NCBI GenBank assembly: GCA_903939115.1
Contig: CAJAFV010000080.1
Span: 1 to 64,000, forward strand
DNA length: 64,000 nt
Origin: an uncultured Geobacteraceae bacterium
GTDB lineage: Bacteria; Desulfobacterota; Desulfuromonadia; Geobacterales; Pseudopelobacteraceae
Direction of reading: 5' to 3'
Under the pieces are notes generated by a model. The model was not told the DNA's origin, did no database searches, and was given only the letters and a program-made list of their open reading frames with translations. A program made the position numbers and the translations under genes. Every line of letters starts with the position of its first letter. Within the stretch, counting starts at the first letter, position 1. Shown one piece after another: positions 1 through 8,248 of this stretch.

Positions 1-2043
1 ACCATCCTGCAGATAGAGGCGAATGGTAATTCTCCCTTCCGGAACAGCGGACTCCTTGATGGCATCCCTGGCATTGGCCAGCAGATTGAGGAGCACCTGC
101 GAATATTCATTGGGGAAGCCGGTCAGGGTCAGATCCTGCGGAGCATCCAGATGCACTGAAATATTCTGGTTTATCAGGCCGGCCTCCACCAGGGCCACGG
201 CGTGGTTTATCTGTTCTCGCGCGGAAAAATGGAGGATCTCCTTGTCCGGCCGGAAAAAATTGCTGAAATCATTGATGGTGGTTGACATTTTTTGGAGCAG
301 GCGATTGCCGTTTTCGACCGTTTTGTCAAGATACTGCTCAGTGAGTTCATTGTACTGAAACGCCGACTTGATATTGCCGAGTACCATGGCCAGTGCATTG
401 AGCGGCTGCCGCCACTGATGGGCGATATTGCCGATCATCTCCCCCATGGCGGCCTGTCTGCTCTGGCTGATCATGACCTGATCCTTCCGGCGGATTTCGG
501 CGACCGCCTCATCGATGCGGATCTGCAGGGACCGATTGAGCGCTTCCAGTTGTCCCGCCTGCTCATGAACCAGCTCTTCCGCACGCTTCCGCTCGGTAAT
601 GTCGTAGTTCACCCCGATCATTCTGAGCGGTTTACCCCCGGCATCACGGAGCACAAGCGCATTGGCCTTGATATGACGGACTTCACCCGACGGCCAGATA
701 ACCCGGAATTCCGAGTTAAACTCCCGTTCCCCCCGCAGCGCCAGGCCGATCTCCTCCTCGCTGCGTGTCTTGTCGTCCGGGTGCAGACCACTCTGCCACG
801 CCTCATATACTCCGGAAAAATCTTCTTCCTTCACGCCATACATAGCGTACACCCACTTGTCCCAGATGAGCCGGTTTTCCGGTATCAGCCAGTCCCAGAC
901 ACCTATCTGAGCCGAGTCAGCCGCAAGGGAAAGGCGGTTGTTCAGGTTTGCGATCATCTCATTCGCCAACGCTATCGCCTGGTTTCTGGTTTTCAGGATC
1001 AAAAAAACCAGGCAGGAGAAGAGGGCGCTGATGAGTATGCCGGCGCCAAGCACCAGGAACGATTTTTCCCGGTTAAGTTCCTTGTTAAAGCCGGGAAGTG
1101 TTTTGAAGGTAAATAGCCAGGAACAGCCGTACGATTGGACCGTAACTGACGAGGTGATGGCCGCCTGGTATTTTTCAGGCAGAACCGTCTTCTGTGTCTG
1201 AATAGAGCTGAACATCAAGCCGTCCGGTGTCTGGCTGCCGATGAGGCTGATATCGAAGGCAATATTGCGCGGCAGTTTTGTAAGAGTGCCACTGACAAAA
1301 TCATTCATCCTGATGGGGCTGTAGACAAAGCCGATAAACGCCGAACGCCGCTGTTCCACACTGTCCATCGGCATTCCCTGCCGATAGACCGGCACATACA
1401 TCAGCATGCCGCTCTGTTTGTCCTTATCGATCTCCTGGACAAGAATTATTTTAGCGGCAATGGTGGCGACGTTCTCATCGCGTGCCTTGTCCATGGCTGC
1501 CCGGCGCAGCGGCTCGGTATACATGTCATAGCCAAACGCCCGCTGATTGCGCCAGTCGAACGGTTCGAGATAGATTATTGAGGTATAGACCGGCCGTTTT
1601 CCCTCGGGGCGGATGGAATATTCCGTAAAACCCTCCGCGCGGATCTGGCGGACATTGGCATCTTTCTCCGCCGGCGTAAGCCATTTGGAAAAACCGATAC
1701 CGAGAATACCGGGATGATTTTCATCAAGTTGCAATGCTGACACATAATGGCGCCAGACCGTGCGGGAAACATCCTCCTTGACACTGAAAATACCGGCCGC
1801 CCCCCGCAGAACATGTTCGTGAGCATGAATCCTGTCGATTATGCTGTCGGAGATGTTCTTCGTTTCGTCCCGGTACACCTCCTCTGATCGCGCCTTCAGG
1901 CTGTTGTCGAAGGCTCTCCACATCAGGAGTGTAATGATCAGCGCCACCACCAGCGTTGCAAGCGGCACCACTCTTGAAGAGAACGGTGAGCGCCGCGAGA
2001 GGCCGTTAGTGGGGTCGGTAATGACGGGGTCTTTACTGCTCAT
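1..2043 (-). CDS. CHASE-PAS sensor histidine kinase (3' end cut by window)
   Basis: Membrane histidine kinase whose C-terminus runs off the window start; 681 codons are visible and the frame is open to base 1. A transmembrane helix at about residues 25-42 is followed by a periplasmic CHASE-type domain (motif HVLRGAAGIF, then GILGIGFS), a second helix near 335-357, a PAS/PAC domain, a coiled coil and a HisKA H-box (IGNIAHQWRQPL, His near 541) leading into the ATPase domain. Its ATG overlaps the TGA of the upstream kinase (ATGA), so the two are translationally coupled. The kinase core is strikingly similar to the upstream kinase, which suggests tandem duplication followed by replacement of the sensor. 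CHASE domains bind small extracellular ligands; the ligand here is unknown. Confidence 0.9.
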   Translation of the reverse strand, partial: MSSKDPVITDPTNGLSRRSPFSSRVVPLATLVVALIITLLMWRAFDNSLKARSEEVYRDETKNISDSIIDRIHAHEHVLRGAAGIFSVKEDVSRTVWRHYVSALQLDENHPGILGIGFSKWLTPAEKDANVRQIRAEGFTEYSIRPEGKRPVYTSIIYLEPFDWRNQRAFGYDMYTEPLRRAAMDKARDENVATIAAKIILVQEIDKDKQSGMLMYVPVYRQGMPMDSVEQRRSAFIGFVYSPIRMNDFVSGTLTKLPRNIAFDISLIGSQTPDGLMFSSIQTQKTVLPEKYQAAITSSVTVQSYGCSWLFTFKTLPGFNKELNREKSFLVLGAGILISALFSCLVFLILKTRNQAIALANEMIANLNNRLSLAADSAQIGVWDWLIPENRLIWDKWVYAMYGVKEEDFSGVYEAWQSGLHPDDKTRSEEEIGLALRGEREFNSEFRVIWPSGEVRHIKANALVLRDAGGKPLRMIGVNYDITERKRAEELVHEQAGQLEALNRSLQIRIDEAVAEIRRKDQVMISQSRQAAMGEMIGNIAHQWRQPLNALAMVLGNIKSAFQYNELTEQYLDKTVENGNRLLQKMSTTINDFSNFFRPDKEILHFSAREQINHAVALVEAGLINQNISVHLDAPQDLTLTGFPNEYSQVLLNLLANARDAIKESAVPEGRITIRLYLQDG

Positions 2044-4037
2044 GATACGTTCTCTTTGCAGGGGATCACAACGGTGAACTCGGCGCCCCCTTTGATGTTA
2101 TGCGCCTCGATGGTGCCGTTCATGCTCCGTTCGATAATCATTTTAGACATATACAGGCCGACGCCGGTGCCCATGTCCTTGGTTGAAAAGTAAGGTTCGA
2201 AAATCTTGTCAATAATATCGGCGGGGATACCGCCGCCGGTATCACCGACGGCAACGCATCCCTGACCGTCCCGATCATAGAGGCGTATCGTGAGGCTCCC
2301 CGAAGCAGCGCCGGACTCTCTGATGGCATCCCGGGAATTGGCAAACAGATTGAGCAGCACCTGCGAGTATTCATTGGGGAAGCCGGTCAGCACTATGTCT
2401 TGCGGAGCTTCAAGGTGGACGGAGATGTTCTGGCTCTTCAGGCCGGCCTCAACCAGCGCCACGGCATGGCTGATCTGTTCCCGGGCGGAGAAGGAAACAG
2501 CTGCCTTGTCCGGTTTGAAAAAATTACGAAAATCATTGATAGTAGAAGACATTTTCTGGATCAGGCGATTACCGTTTTCAACCGTTTTGTCAAGATACTC
2601 TGCGGTGAGTTCGTTGTATTGATATGCCGACGCGATATTGCCGAGTGTCATGGCCAGTGCATTGAGAGGCTGACGCCATTGGTGGGCAATGTTGCCGATC
2701 ATCTCCCCCATGGCGGCCTGTCTGCTTTGACTGATCATGACCTGGTCTTTTTGGCGAAGCTGCGCGATGGCATCCTCTATCCGCTGCTGTAATGAACTGT
2801 TGACCGCTTCAAGCTGCCGCTGTTTTTCCGCCAGCTCTTCCTGGGCCCGCTGCCGTTCGGCCATTTCATCCTGGAGCAGAATCGCTTGTTCATGGATCTG
2901 CTCTTCTGCAAATTTTCGGGCGGTAATGTCGGTATGCGTGCCGGCTGCCCGCAGCGGTGTACCATCGGTGTCTCGCAGCACGACTTTGCCGCGATCGAGA
3001 ATCCAGGCCCATCTGCCGTCTTTGGTGCGCACACGATGTTCCATCTCGTAGAGCGGGGTTGCTCCGGCGAAGTGGGCGTCCAGCACTTTTTGCACACTGG
3101 GGAGGTCATCAGGATGAACCATGTCAAGCCATGACTGGACATGGTGGACAACCTCTTCCTGAGCATAGCCGAGCATTTCGGCCCAGCGCCGGTTGATCTC
3201 GATTCTGCCGCTCTGGATGTCCCAATCCCAGCAGCCGTCATTACTGCCGTCAAGAACGAGTTTGAGCCGTTCCTCACTCTCTGTTTTGGCTCTTTCGCTG
3301 TTTTCGGCTGACTCCTTCGCTGTGGTCAGCTCATTAATTCGTTCGGAAATAGTCCGTGACATGGTGTTGAAAGCAGTGCCCAACTGCCCGATGTCATCCG
3401 GCCCTTCAGGCACCGGTGGCAGGGAGAGGTTGCCGGCAGCGACCTCAAGGCTGGCGTTGGTAAGATGGTTCAGGTGCCGGGTGAGCCAGATTCCGAAGAG
3501 AAACAGGATGATAGAGGAAAGGAACAGTTCGAGCAGGGCGATCTTGATTCCCTGGGCCAGCAGGGTGTTACGGGCGGTTACGATGTCGGTAAGATCAAGC
3601 CCGAAGTGCAGCGTGCCGAGCTGCTGCTGACTTTGCGTCATGGCCACGGCGACATTGTAGCGGGGCTTTTGCTCCCCTCCGAACAGGGAAAACGACGTGC
3701 TTGGCGGCGGCAGTTCCGCTCCTTTTGCCCAGCCGCTCGACGCCATCTGTTTGCCCGATTTGTCCGTCACGACAATGTAATCAATGTCCTCGGTTTCGCG
3801 GCTTTCATCAAGCACCGCCTGAATCGTTGCATAATCGCGCTGTGCTACCGGCGCCCGCAGCGCAGCAATCAGAACCGGCGCCATCTGCGCCGCCTGTTTT
3901 TGGGCCTGACCGGTCATGGAAACGTGCAGCAGGCGCAGGTTGTTGGCTACCATCAGTGTCAGCATGATAATTTCAACACCAAGCGCCAGCAGCAGTAAAC
4001 GGCCTCGTACGGTATGCGTGAAGGCGGGGCGAGTCAT
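2040..4037 (-). CDS. HAMP-PAS sensor histidine kinase
   Basis: 665-residue membrane histidine kinase. An N-terminal helix (about 13-35) and a second helix (about 165-190) flank a periplasmic sensor of roughly 130 residues. HAMP, one PAS/PAC domain, a coiled coil, HisKA (H-box IGNIAHQWRQPL, His near 451) and HATPase_c (GDTGGGIP, GTGVGLYMSK) follow. The sensor and HAMP half closely resembles the N-terminus of the hybrid kinase at 10830-13493, while the catalytic half resembles the kinase at 1-2043, so it is a mosaic of the two. It lies between the sigma-54 regulator (4-base ATGA overlap) and the CHASE kinase (ATGA overlap). It has no receiver domain of its own. Confidence 0.92.
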   Translation of the reverse strand: MTRPAFTHTVRGRLLLLALGVEIIMLTLMVANNLRLLHVSMTGQAQKQAAQMAPVLIAALRAPVAQRDYATIQAVLDESRETEDIDYIVVTDKSGKQMASSGWAKGAELPPPSTSFSLFGGEQKPRYNVAVAMTQSQQQLGTLHFGLDLTDIVTARNTLLAQGIKIALLELFLSSIILFLFGIWLTRHLNHLTNASLEVAAGNLSLPPVPEGPDDIGQLGTAFNTMSRTISERINELTTAKESAENSERAKTESEERLKLVLDGSNDGCWDWDIQSGRIEINRRWAEMLGYAQEEVVHHVQSWLDMVHPDDLPSVQKVLDAHFAGATPLYEMEHRVRTKDGRWAWILDRGKVVLRDTDGTPLRAAGTHTDITARKFAEEQIHEQAILLQDEMAERQRAQEELAEKQRQLEAVNSSLQQRIEDAIAQLRQKDQVMISQSRQAAMGEMIGNIAHQWRQPLNALAMTLGNIASAYQYNELTAEYLDKTVENGNRLIQKMSSTINDFRNFFKPDKAAVSFSAREQISHAVALVEAGLKSQNISVHLEAPQDIVLTGFPNEYSQVLLNLFANSRDAIRESGAASGSLTIRLYDRDGQGCVAVGDTGGGIPADIIDKIFEPYFSTKDMGTGVGLYMSKMIIERSMNGTIEAHNIKGGAEFTVVIPCKENVS

Positions 4038-5458
4038 TTTCGCGGGGACTCCAGGTAGTTGGTGTCACGCTGTAAGCGTTTGTTGAGTGCCTGACGCGAG
4101 ATGCCAAGCATCAGTGCCGCGGCCCGTTGATTGCCGGCGGTCACTCTGAGCGCCTCTTTGATCAGGAACTCCTCGGCCTCATTCAGGGTCGGCATCCGGC
4201 CGGATGGTTGCTGCAGGGAGCTGAAGTCGATACCGGCCGGGATGACGGCGGAGGTGAGGCTGGATGACTTCATTTTGGGTATTACAAGCGTCCCGGGCGG
4301 TGATGTCGCCACGGCGTTGCTGATCAGTCCCTTCAGCTCGCGAATGTTGCCGGGAAATTTGTGCTGAAGCAGCGCTTCGATAATGTCGGCAGACGGCAGC
4401 GGAACAGGCCGGCGCATCTCTTGTGCCGCTTCGCGAGAAAAATAATCAACCAGGAGCGGAATGTCGTTTTTACGCTCCCGCAGGGCGGGCAGATGAATGT
4501 GATGAGAGCAGAGCCGGTAGTAGAGGTCGCCGCGGAAAGTTCCGCTTGCCAGCGCTTTTTCAAGGTTACAGTTGGTGGCGACAACTATGCGCGCCGTGGC
4601 GGTTATCATCCGGTCCGACCCGAGTTGATAAAATTCGTTTTCCTGCAGCAGACGCAGCAGTTTTACCTGTGAAGCGATGCTCAAATCACCGATTTCATCA
4701 AGAAACAGAGTGCCCCTGGCAGCCGTTTCAATCAGGCCGTTTCTCACGCGCTCGGCACCGGTAAAAGATCCGCGACCATGTCCGAACAGGGTGTCCGAGA
4801 ACATGATATCGTCAAGACCGGCGACATTTACAGAGACGAAGTCACCGGTGCGACCACTGGCATTATGAAGCGCACGAGCGATCAGTTCCTTCCCGGTGCC
4901 GGTTTCACCGGTTATCAAAACCGGTTGTGTCGTTGGCGCAATAACTTCCATATACCTGAAAATACTCTGTAACTTCCTGTCGCGAGTCACTATCTGCGCA
5001 AAGGCTGATGTACTGTTCTCCTGAGCCGTGCTGGAGGTAAAAACCCGCACAGCAGATTGCTGTTCATGTTGAAACGTTTTTTCCGGACCGCCCGTGATGC
5101 TGCTGATGAGGCGGTTGATATCGACCGGATGGGTCAGGTAGTCAAATGCGCCGAGTGCCATACATGTTTCGGCATTTTCATGATCGTTACTCTTTGAGAC
5201 GACAATTACCTTCGCAGCGGGGTGTTCCTGCAGCACTGTGGTCAACAGTCCAATGCCTCTGCCAACAGGTGGATAGAGGCAGTAAATGACAACTGCTGCC
5301 GGAGTGTCCGTTACATACGTGGAGATCCGGGCGCTGTCGTTTATGGTAAACACACGCTTGAAGCCCTTCTCGAAGAGCTGCACACAGACTCCCGACATAA
5401 GGCGTTCCTGCTCATCATAGAGGATGATTACTTCATTACCGGGTTGTGTGGGGGGCAT
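4034..5458 (-). CDS. Sigma-54 activator with degenerate receiver domain
   Basis: 474-residue NtrC-type enhancer-binding protein: receiver-like domain (about 9-125), AAA+ sigma-54 interaction domain (about 160-385; Walker A GETGTGKE, loop variant GSFTGA, Walker B TLFLDEIGD) and a C-terminal Fis-type helix-turn-helix (AAALMLGISRQALNKRL). The receiver is atypical. In an ungapped alignment with the usual LVLLDLRLPGMDG motif the phospho-acceptor Asp is Cys60, and the invariant Lys before Pro is His110; Ser88 and the acidic Asp15-Glu16 remain. It is therefore unlikely to be activated by ordinary Asp phosphorylation. First gene of the operon with two kinases. The start is supported by a GGAGG site, with a sigma-54 promoter about 40 bases upstream. 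Confidence 0.92.
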   Translation of the reverse strand: MPPTQPGNEVIILYDEQERLMSGVCVQLFEKGFKRVFTINDSARISTYVTDTPAAVVIYCLYPPVGRGIGLLTTVLQEHPAAKVIVVSKSNDHENAETCMALGAFDYLTHPVDINRLISSITGGPEKTFQHEQQSAVRVFTSSTAQENSTSAFAQIVTRDRKLQSIFRYMEVIAPTTQPVLITGETGTGKELIARALHNASGRTGDFVSVNVAGLDDIMFSDTLFGHGRGSFTGAERVRNGLIETAARGTLFLDEIGDLSIASQVKLLRLLQENEFYQLGSDRMITATARIVVATNCNLEKALASGTFRGDLYYRLCSHHIHLPALRERKNDIPLLVDYFSREAAQEMRRPVPLPSADIIEALLQHKFPGNIRELKGLISNAVATSPPGTLVIPKMKSSSLTSAVIPAGIDFSSLQQPSGRMPTLNEAEEFLIKEALRVTAGNQRAAALMLGISRQALNKRLQRDTNYLESPRK

Positions 5459-5495
5459 GTTTCCTCCATCGTGAGAGACAGTGTAAAAGGATTAG

Positions 5496-5512
5496 AGCAA
5501 ATTGTAAGCCAA
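5496..5512 (-). promoter_or_regulatory. Sigma-54 (RpoN) promoter of the regulator-kinase operon
   Basis: Read on the minus strand the site is TTGGCTTACAATTTGCT. The GG and GC elements are separated by exactly 10 bases, and the TTGGC and TTTGCT blocks fit the -24/-12 consensus. It lies 38 bases before the ATG of the sigma-54 activator, so the activator operon is probably itself sigma-54 dependent. Confidence 0.7.
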
Positions 5513-5652
5513 GTACCATAATCAAATAGAGAGTTATAATTTTAACTGGTTACACATATGTGAAGAGTTAGGCTGGTTTTGTCGGGCTCTGGACAAAAGT
5601 TGACAGTATGTCGGCTGAATGTCAACCCAATAGTGTCATTTTGGCTGTTTAT

Positions 5653-5697
5653 AGTCATAAAGACACAAGTTGCACTGCAACTTATGTCTTTATGACT
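5653..5697. repeat. Long near-perfect palindrome at the 3' end of the phosphoesterase gene
   Basis: Two 22-base arms (5653-5674 and 5676-5697) are inverted complements with one mismatch and a one-base centre. The right arm overlaps the last codons and the stop of the phosphoesterase gene. A shorter, weaker palindrome with the same core (GACA, AAGTTGC, GCAAC, ATGTC) occurs at 25145-25172. There is no clear T-tract, so a simple terminator is not certain. Confidence 0.55.
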
Positions 5698-6664
5698 GTC
5701 CAGCCCTTTTCAATGTATGCAGTGTAATTTCCGGGGGACAGAAAAAACGTGCCGCTGCGGTTGAAAAACCGGTGCCCCTGCTCGTGTAACCGTGCATGCT
5801 GTTGAAGCGCCATGCCCCTTTCAGATAGCGATAGCTGCAGCTTGCGTTGGCGAGAATCGGAAAACCTCCCGGCAGACAGATCTGGCCGCCATGGGTATGG
5901 CCGCAGAGGTAGAGGGCAACCCCCATGCTTTCAGCTTCGGCAATGATTTCCGGCGAATGGGCCAGCAGCAGGGTACAGGTCTGATCCGGTGTCGTTCCCA
6001 AAGCGCGGCCAAGATCGTGAGCGCCGTAAAAATGGGGATCATCAACGCCGGCAAGCGTCAGAGCGTCGCTTCCCCGCACGATGGCAACCTGTTCATTCAG
6101 TAGCATCCGTACCCCTAATCGTTCCAGAGACGGTACAAATTCGAGGAAATCATGATTGCCCAGAATGCCGTAACAGCCGTCAGGAGCATTTTGCAACTGT
6201 TTCACAAGCGGCGCCATCGCAGAGAGGCAGGGCTGATAATCGTCATTGGTTGCAAAGCGAAAGTCTCCGGTAAGCACCGCCAGATCATATTCCAGTCCCT
6301 TCAGGGCAGACAGAATACCGGCTCCGCCATCGACCAGGGCATCAGTGTGCAGGTCGGAAAGCTGCACGATCCGGTAACCGTCAAATGTCTGCGGCAGGTT
6401 TGCGAGCGTTGTTTCCACCTGCTCTACCCGATAGTCAGCGCAGTTTCTCCGGGCGCGTCCTGCCAGGCCGCTCACCTCGAGAACATACTCCAGCGTGATG
6501 CGGACGGCGTGGAAATTCTCGAAGTGGAGAGTGCCGCGACCGGCACCAAACAGGGTCGCAGAATGATCCACCTGGAGTCGCATGCGACGTTCAGCGGATT
6601 CCTGTCCCATGCGCTCAAACAGCGGTAAGAGGTCAGCGGAGGTCGTGTCTGGAAGTGGAAGCAT
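5690..6664 (-). CDS. Calcineurin-like metallophosphoesterase (YaeI/YkuE type)
   Basis: 324 residues. The phosphoesterase signature is complete: QLSDLHTD, VLTGDF, GNHDF and GHTHGGQICLPG supply the Asp, His and Asn ligands of a two-metal site. About 120 residues precede the catalytic domain. Relatives with the GHTHGGQ motif are often phosphodiesterases or UDP-diacylglucosamine hydrolase-like enzymes, but the substrate cannot be read from sequence. No signal peptide is obvious. It stands alone between the sigma-54 operon and the inverted repeat at 6736-6819, and its stop codon lies inside a 45-base palindrome. Confidence 0.88.
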   Translation of the reverse strand: MLPLPDTTSADLLPLFERMGQESAERRMRLQVDHSATLFGAGRGTLHFENFHAVRITLEYVLEVSGLAGRARRNCADYRVEQVETTLANLPQTFDGYRIVQLSDLHTDALVDGGAGILSALKGLEYDLAVLTGDFRFATNDDYQPCLSAMAPLVKQLQNAPDGCYGILGNHDFLEFVPSLERLGVRMLLNEQVAIVRGSDALTLAGVDDPHFYGAHDLGRALGTTPDQTCTLLLAHSPEIIAEAESMGVALYLCGHTHGGQICLPGGFPILANASCSYRYLKGAWRFNSMHGYTSRGTGFSTAAARFFCPPEITLHTLKRAGQS

Positions 6665-6735
6665 GAGGTTCCTGATGATTTGTAGGGGCGTGTTGCATAC
6701 GCCCAGTTCGGATTAGTACCAAATAACATCTAAAT

Positions 6736-6819
6736 CTAACCCCCCTCAGTCCCCCCTTACCTAAGGGGGGAAGCCTTGAAGTCTCCCCTTTTAAGTAAGG
6801 GGAGATTTAGAGGGGTTAG
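6736..6819. repeat. C-rich inverted-repeat element (MITE-like)
   Basis: Two copies of a unit of about 37 bases, CTAACCCCnCT....TCCCCnnTTAC, lie in opposite orientation (6736-6773 and 6783-6819). Each carries its own small palindrome around TTAC/GTAA. Units of this type are dispersed in many proteobacterial and cyanobacterial genomes. The right arm forms the final codons and the TAA of the gene at 6791-8248, so the element appears to have inserted into or beside that gene's 3' end. Confidence 0.65.
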
Positions 6820-8248
6820 CCGTGAAAACAGCTTTCGCAACAACCACTAAATCACCTGCAAAACTCCTGGTAACGGCGTGGAAGTTCTCTCGTACGCGCT
6901 GTTCGTCAAGGCTTTCAGGCATCTCCCCTTCCACCTCCCAGATGTGAAACAGACCCCGTGCGGCATCAAGTTCAAAGACTGCATCAGCCTCATACTGTTC
7001 AGGGGCATTCGCAGGAGTTGCCGCCGCCCCGACCAGTGTCAGATCCCCTGCCAGTACCGCAACAAGTCCCGGCCAGCGACGGAGCAGCAGCGGGCCACGA
7101 CAAAATTGCCGGAGCGTAAACGGTACGCGCGGGTTTTCGCCTGCCAGGGTTTTCAAGCGCCGGTTACCGAGGTACCGCTCCTGACGGAGAAGCGAAGGTG
7201 CGACAAGGGCGCAGAGCAGGAGCGGCAGGCCGAGCGGCAGCAAGAGCAGCAGCAGAGCCGCGGCCAACAGGGTGGCACCGAAATCTCCGCTGGACTGTTT
7301 CCTGCCGCTGTTAGTATCACCAAGAATAAAGGCGTCGGGGGAGGTGACAGTTGCACCGCTGCGGAGGTTTACGAGAGCACGCCCCCGCGCGGCCATGCCG
7401 TTCAGTTCTGTGTGAGTGCCGGTGGCGGTGCCGGACATGATCAGGCTGTCGCAGATCAGGTCACTGTTGTTTACCAGACAGTAGGGAGAAATAACGGCAT
7501 TGGGGCCGATCTGGCCACTGCCGGAAATCTGGCAGTGGCTGCCGATCAGCAGCGGGGCGACCAGGCGAACGTCAGCAGAGATCTGTACGTGATCACCGAT
7601 CCAGATTCCCTCTGCGCTTGAACGAGCCGGTATGCGGCTGCCTGCACGTTTTCCGGCAAGAATGTCTCGCTGAGCATCAATAAAGCTCGCCAAGTCAGAT
7701 ATTATCTGCAGTTGCGGCGGTTTTTCCTGTTTTGGTGCCGTTACAGTTTTCTGCTGTGCCAGCTCTCTCAGTTCCACCATTGTTTCAAAGCTGTCTGTTT
7801 CGGATAATGACAGCAGCGTAGCAGCATCAACCGCAATGATATCGCCCTCTCCGGCTACATACGGAGCGTCGTGTCCAGCCTCAGCGGCAACCTCCTCCAG
7901 AAATGTGGCCAGCTCCGGTGACACCGCCAGATTGCCCGGCAGACAGATCACCATCCCCGAGACTCCGTGGAGTGCCGCCCGCAGCATTCGTCGCAGCCCG
8001 CCCTGTTCCCGAACCGCCGACGTGGTCAGAGTACAGCCCCAGCGCTCACCACTGCCGAAGTGCCGCACCACCTCTTCCGGTCGGTCGTCGCAGAGCAGCG
8101 TTACATCCTGAATCCCGGTTGCAGCAAGCTGCTCCACAAGGTGTTCCACAATCGGCTTGCCGGCTAAGGGGAGGACGAAATCGGGACAGAGCGAGCGGAG
8201 CGGAGAGAGGCCCTCTGCACGTTGAAACGGAAAAATCAGAGCTTTCAC
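6791..8248 (-). CDS. Nucleotidyltransferase-like / hexapeptide / sugar-transferase-like fusion, probable pseudoenzyme
   Basis: 485 residues, GTG start sharing GTGA with the stop of the upstream gene. Residues 1-190 have the fold signature of sugar-1-phosphate nucleotidyltransferases (LPLAGKPIVEHLVEQL), but the G-x-G-T-R nucleotide loop is replaced by FPFQRAEGLSPL. A left-handed beta-helix-like stretch (about 215-300) and a hydrophobic segment rich in Leu/Ala (about 318-345) follow. The C-terminal part aligns with the bacterial sugar transferase core (VLAGDLTLVG against VLKGDMSLVG), but the catalytic Asp-Glu dyad is Arg-Arg. I infer a scaffold or regulatory subunit in polysaccharide assembly. 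The last eight or so residues come from an inverted-repeat element. Confidence 0.7.
   Translation of the reverse strand: MKALIFPFQRAEGLSPLRSLCPDFVLPLAGKPIVEHLVEQLAATGIQDVTLLCDDRPEEVVRHFGSGERWGCTLTTSAVREQGGLRRMLRAALHGVSGMVICLPGNLAVSPELATFLEEVAAEAGHDAPYVAGEGDIIAVDAATLLSLSETDSFETMVELRELAQQKTVTAPKQEKPPQLQIISDLASFIDAQRDILAGKRAGSRIPARSSAEGIWIGDHVQISADVRLVAPLLIGSHCQISGSGQIGPNAVISPYCLVNNSDLICDSLIMSGTATGTHTELNGMAARGRALVNLRSGATVTSPDAFILGDTNSGRKQSSGDFGATLLAAALLLLLLPLGLPLLLCALVAPSLLRQERYLGNRRLKTLAGENPRVPFTLRQFCRGPLLLRRWPGLVAVLAGDLTLVGAAATPANAPEQYEADAVFELDAARGLFHIWEVEGEMPESLDEQRVRENFHAVTRSFAGDLVVVAKAVFTANPSKSPLT

Noticed and set aside
292..1116. Long plus-strand ORF of 274 codons
   Set aside because: It is antisense to the CHASE kinase, whose frame has clear domain similarity; the plus-strand product has none.
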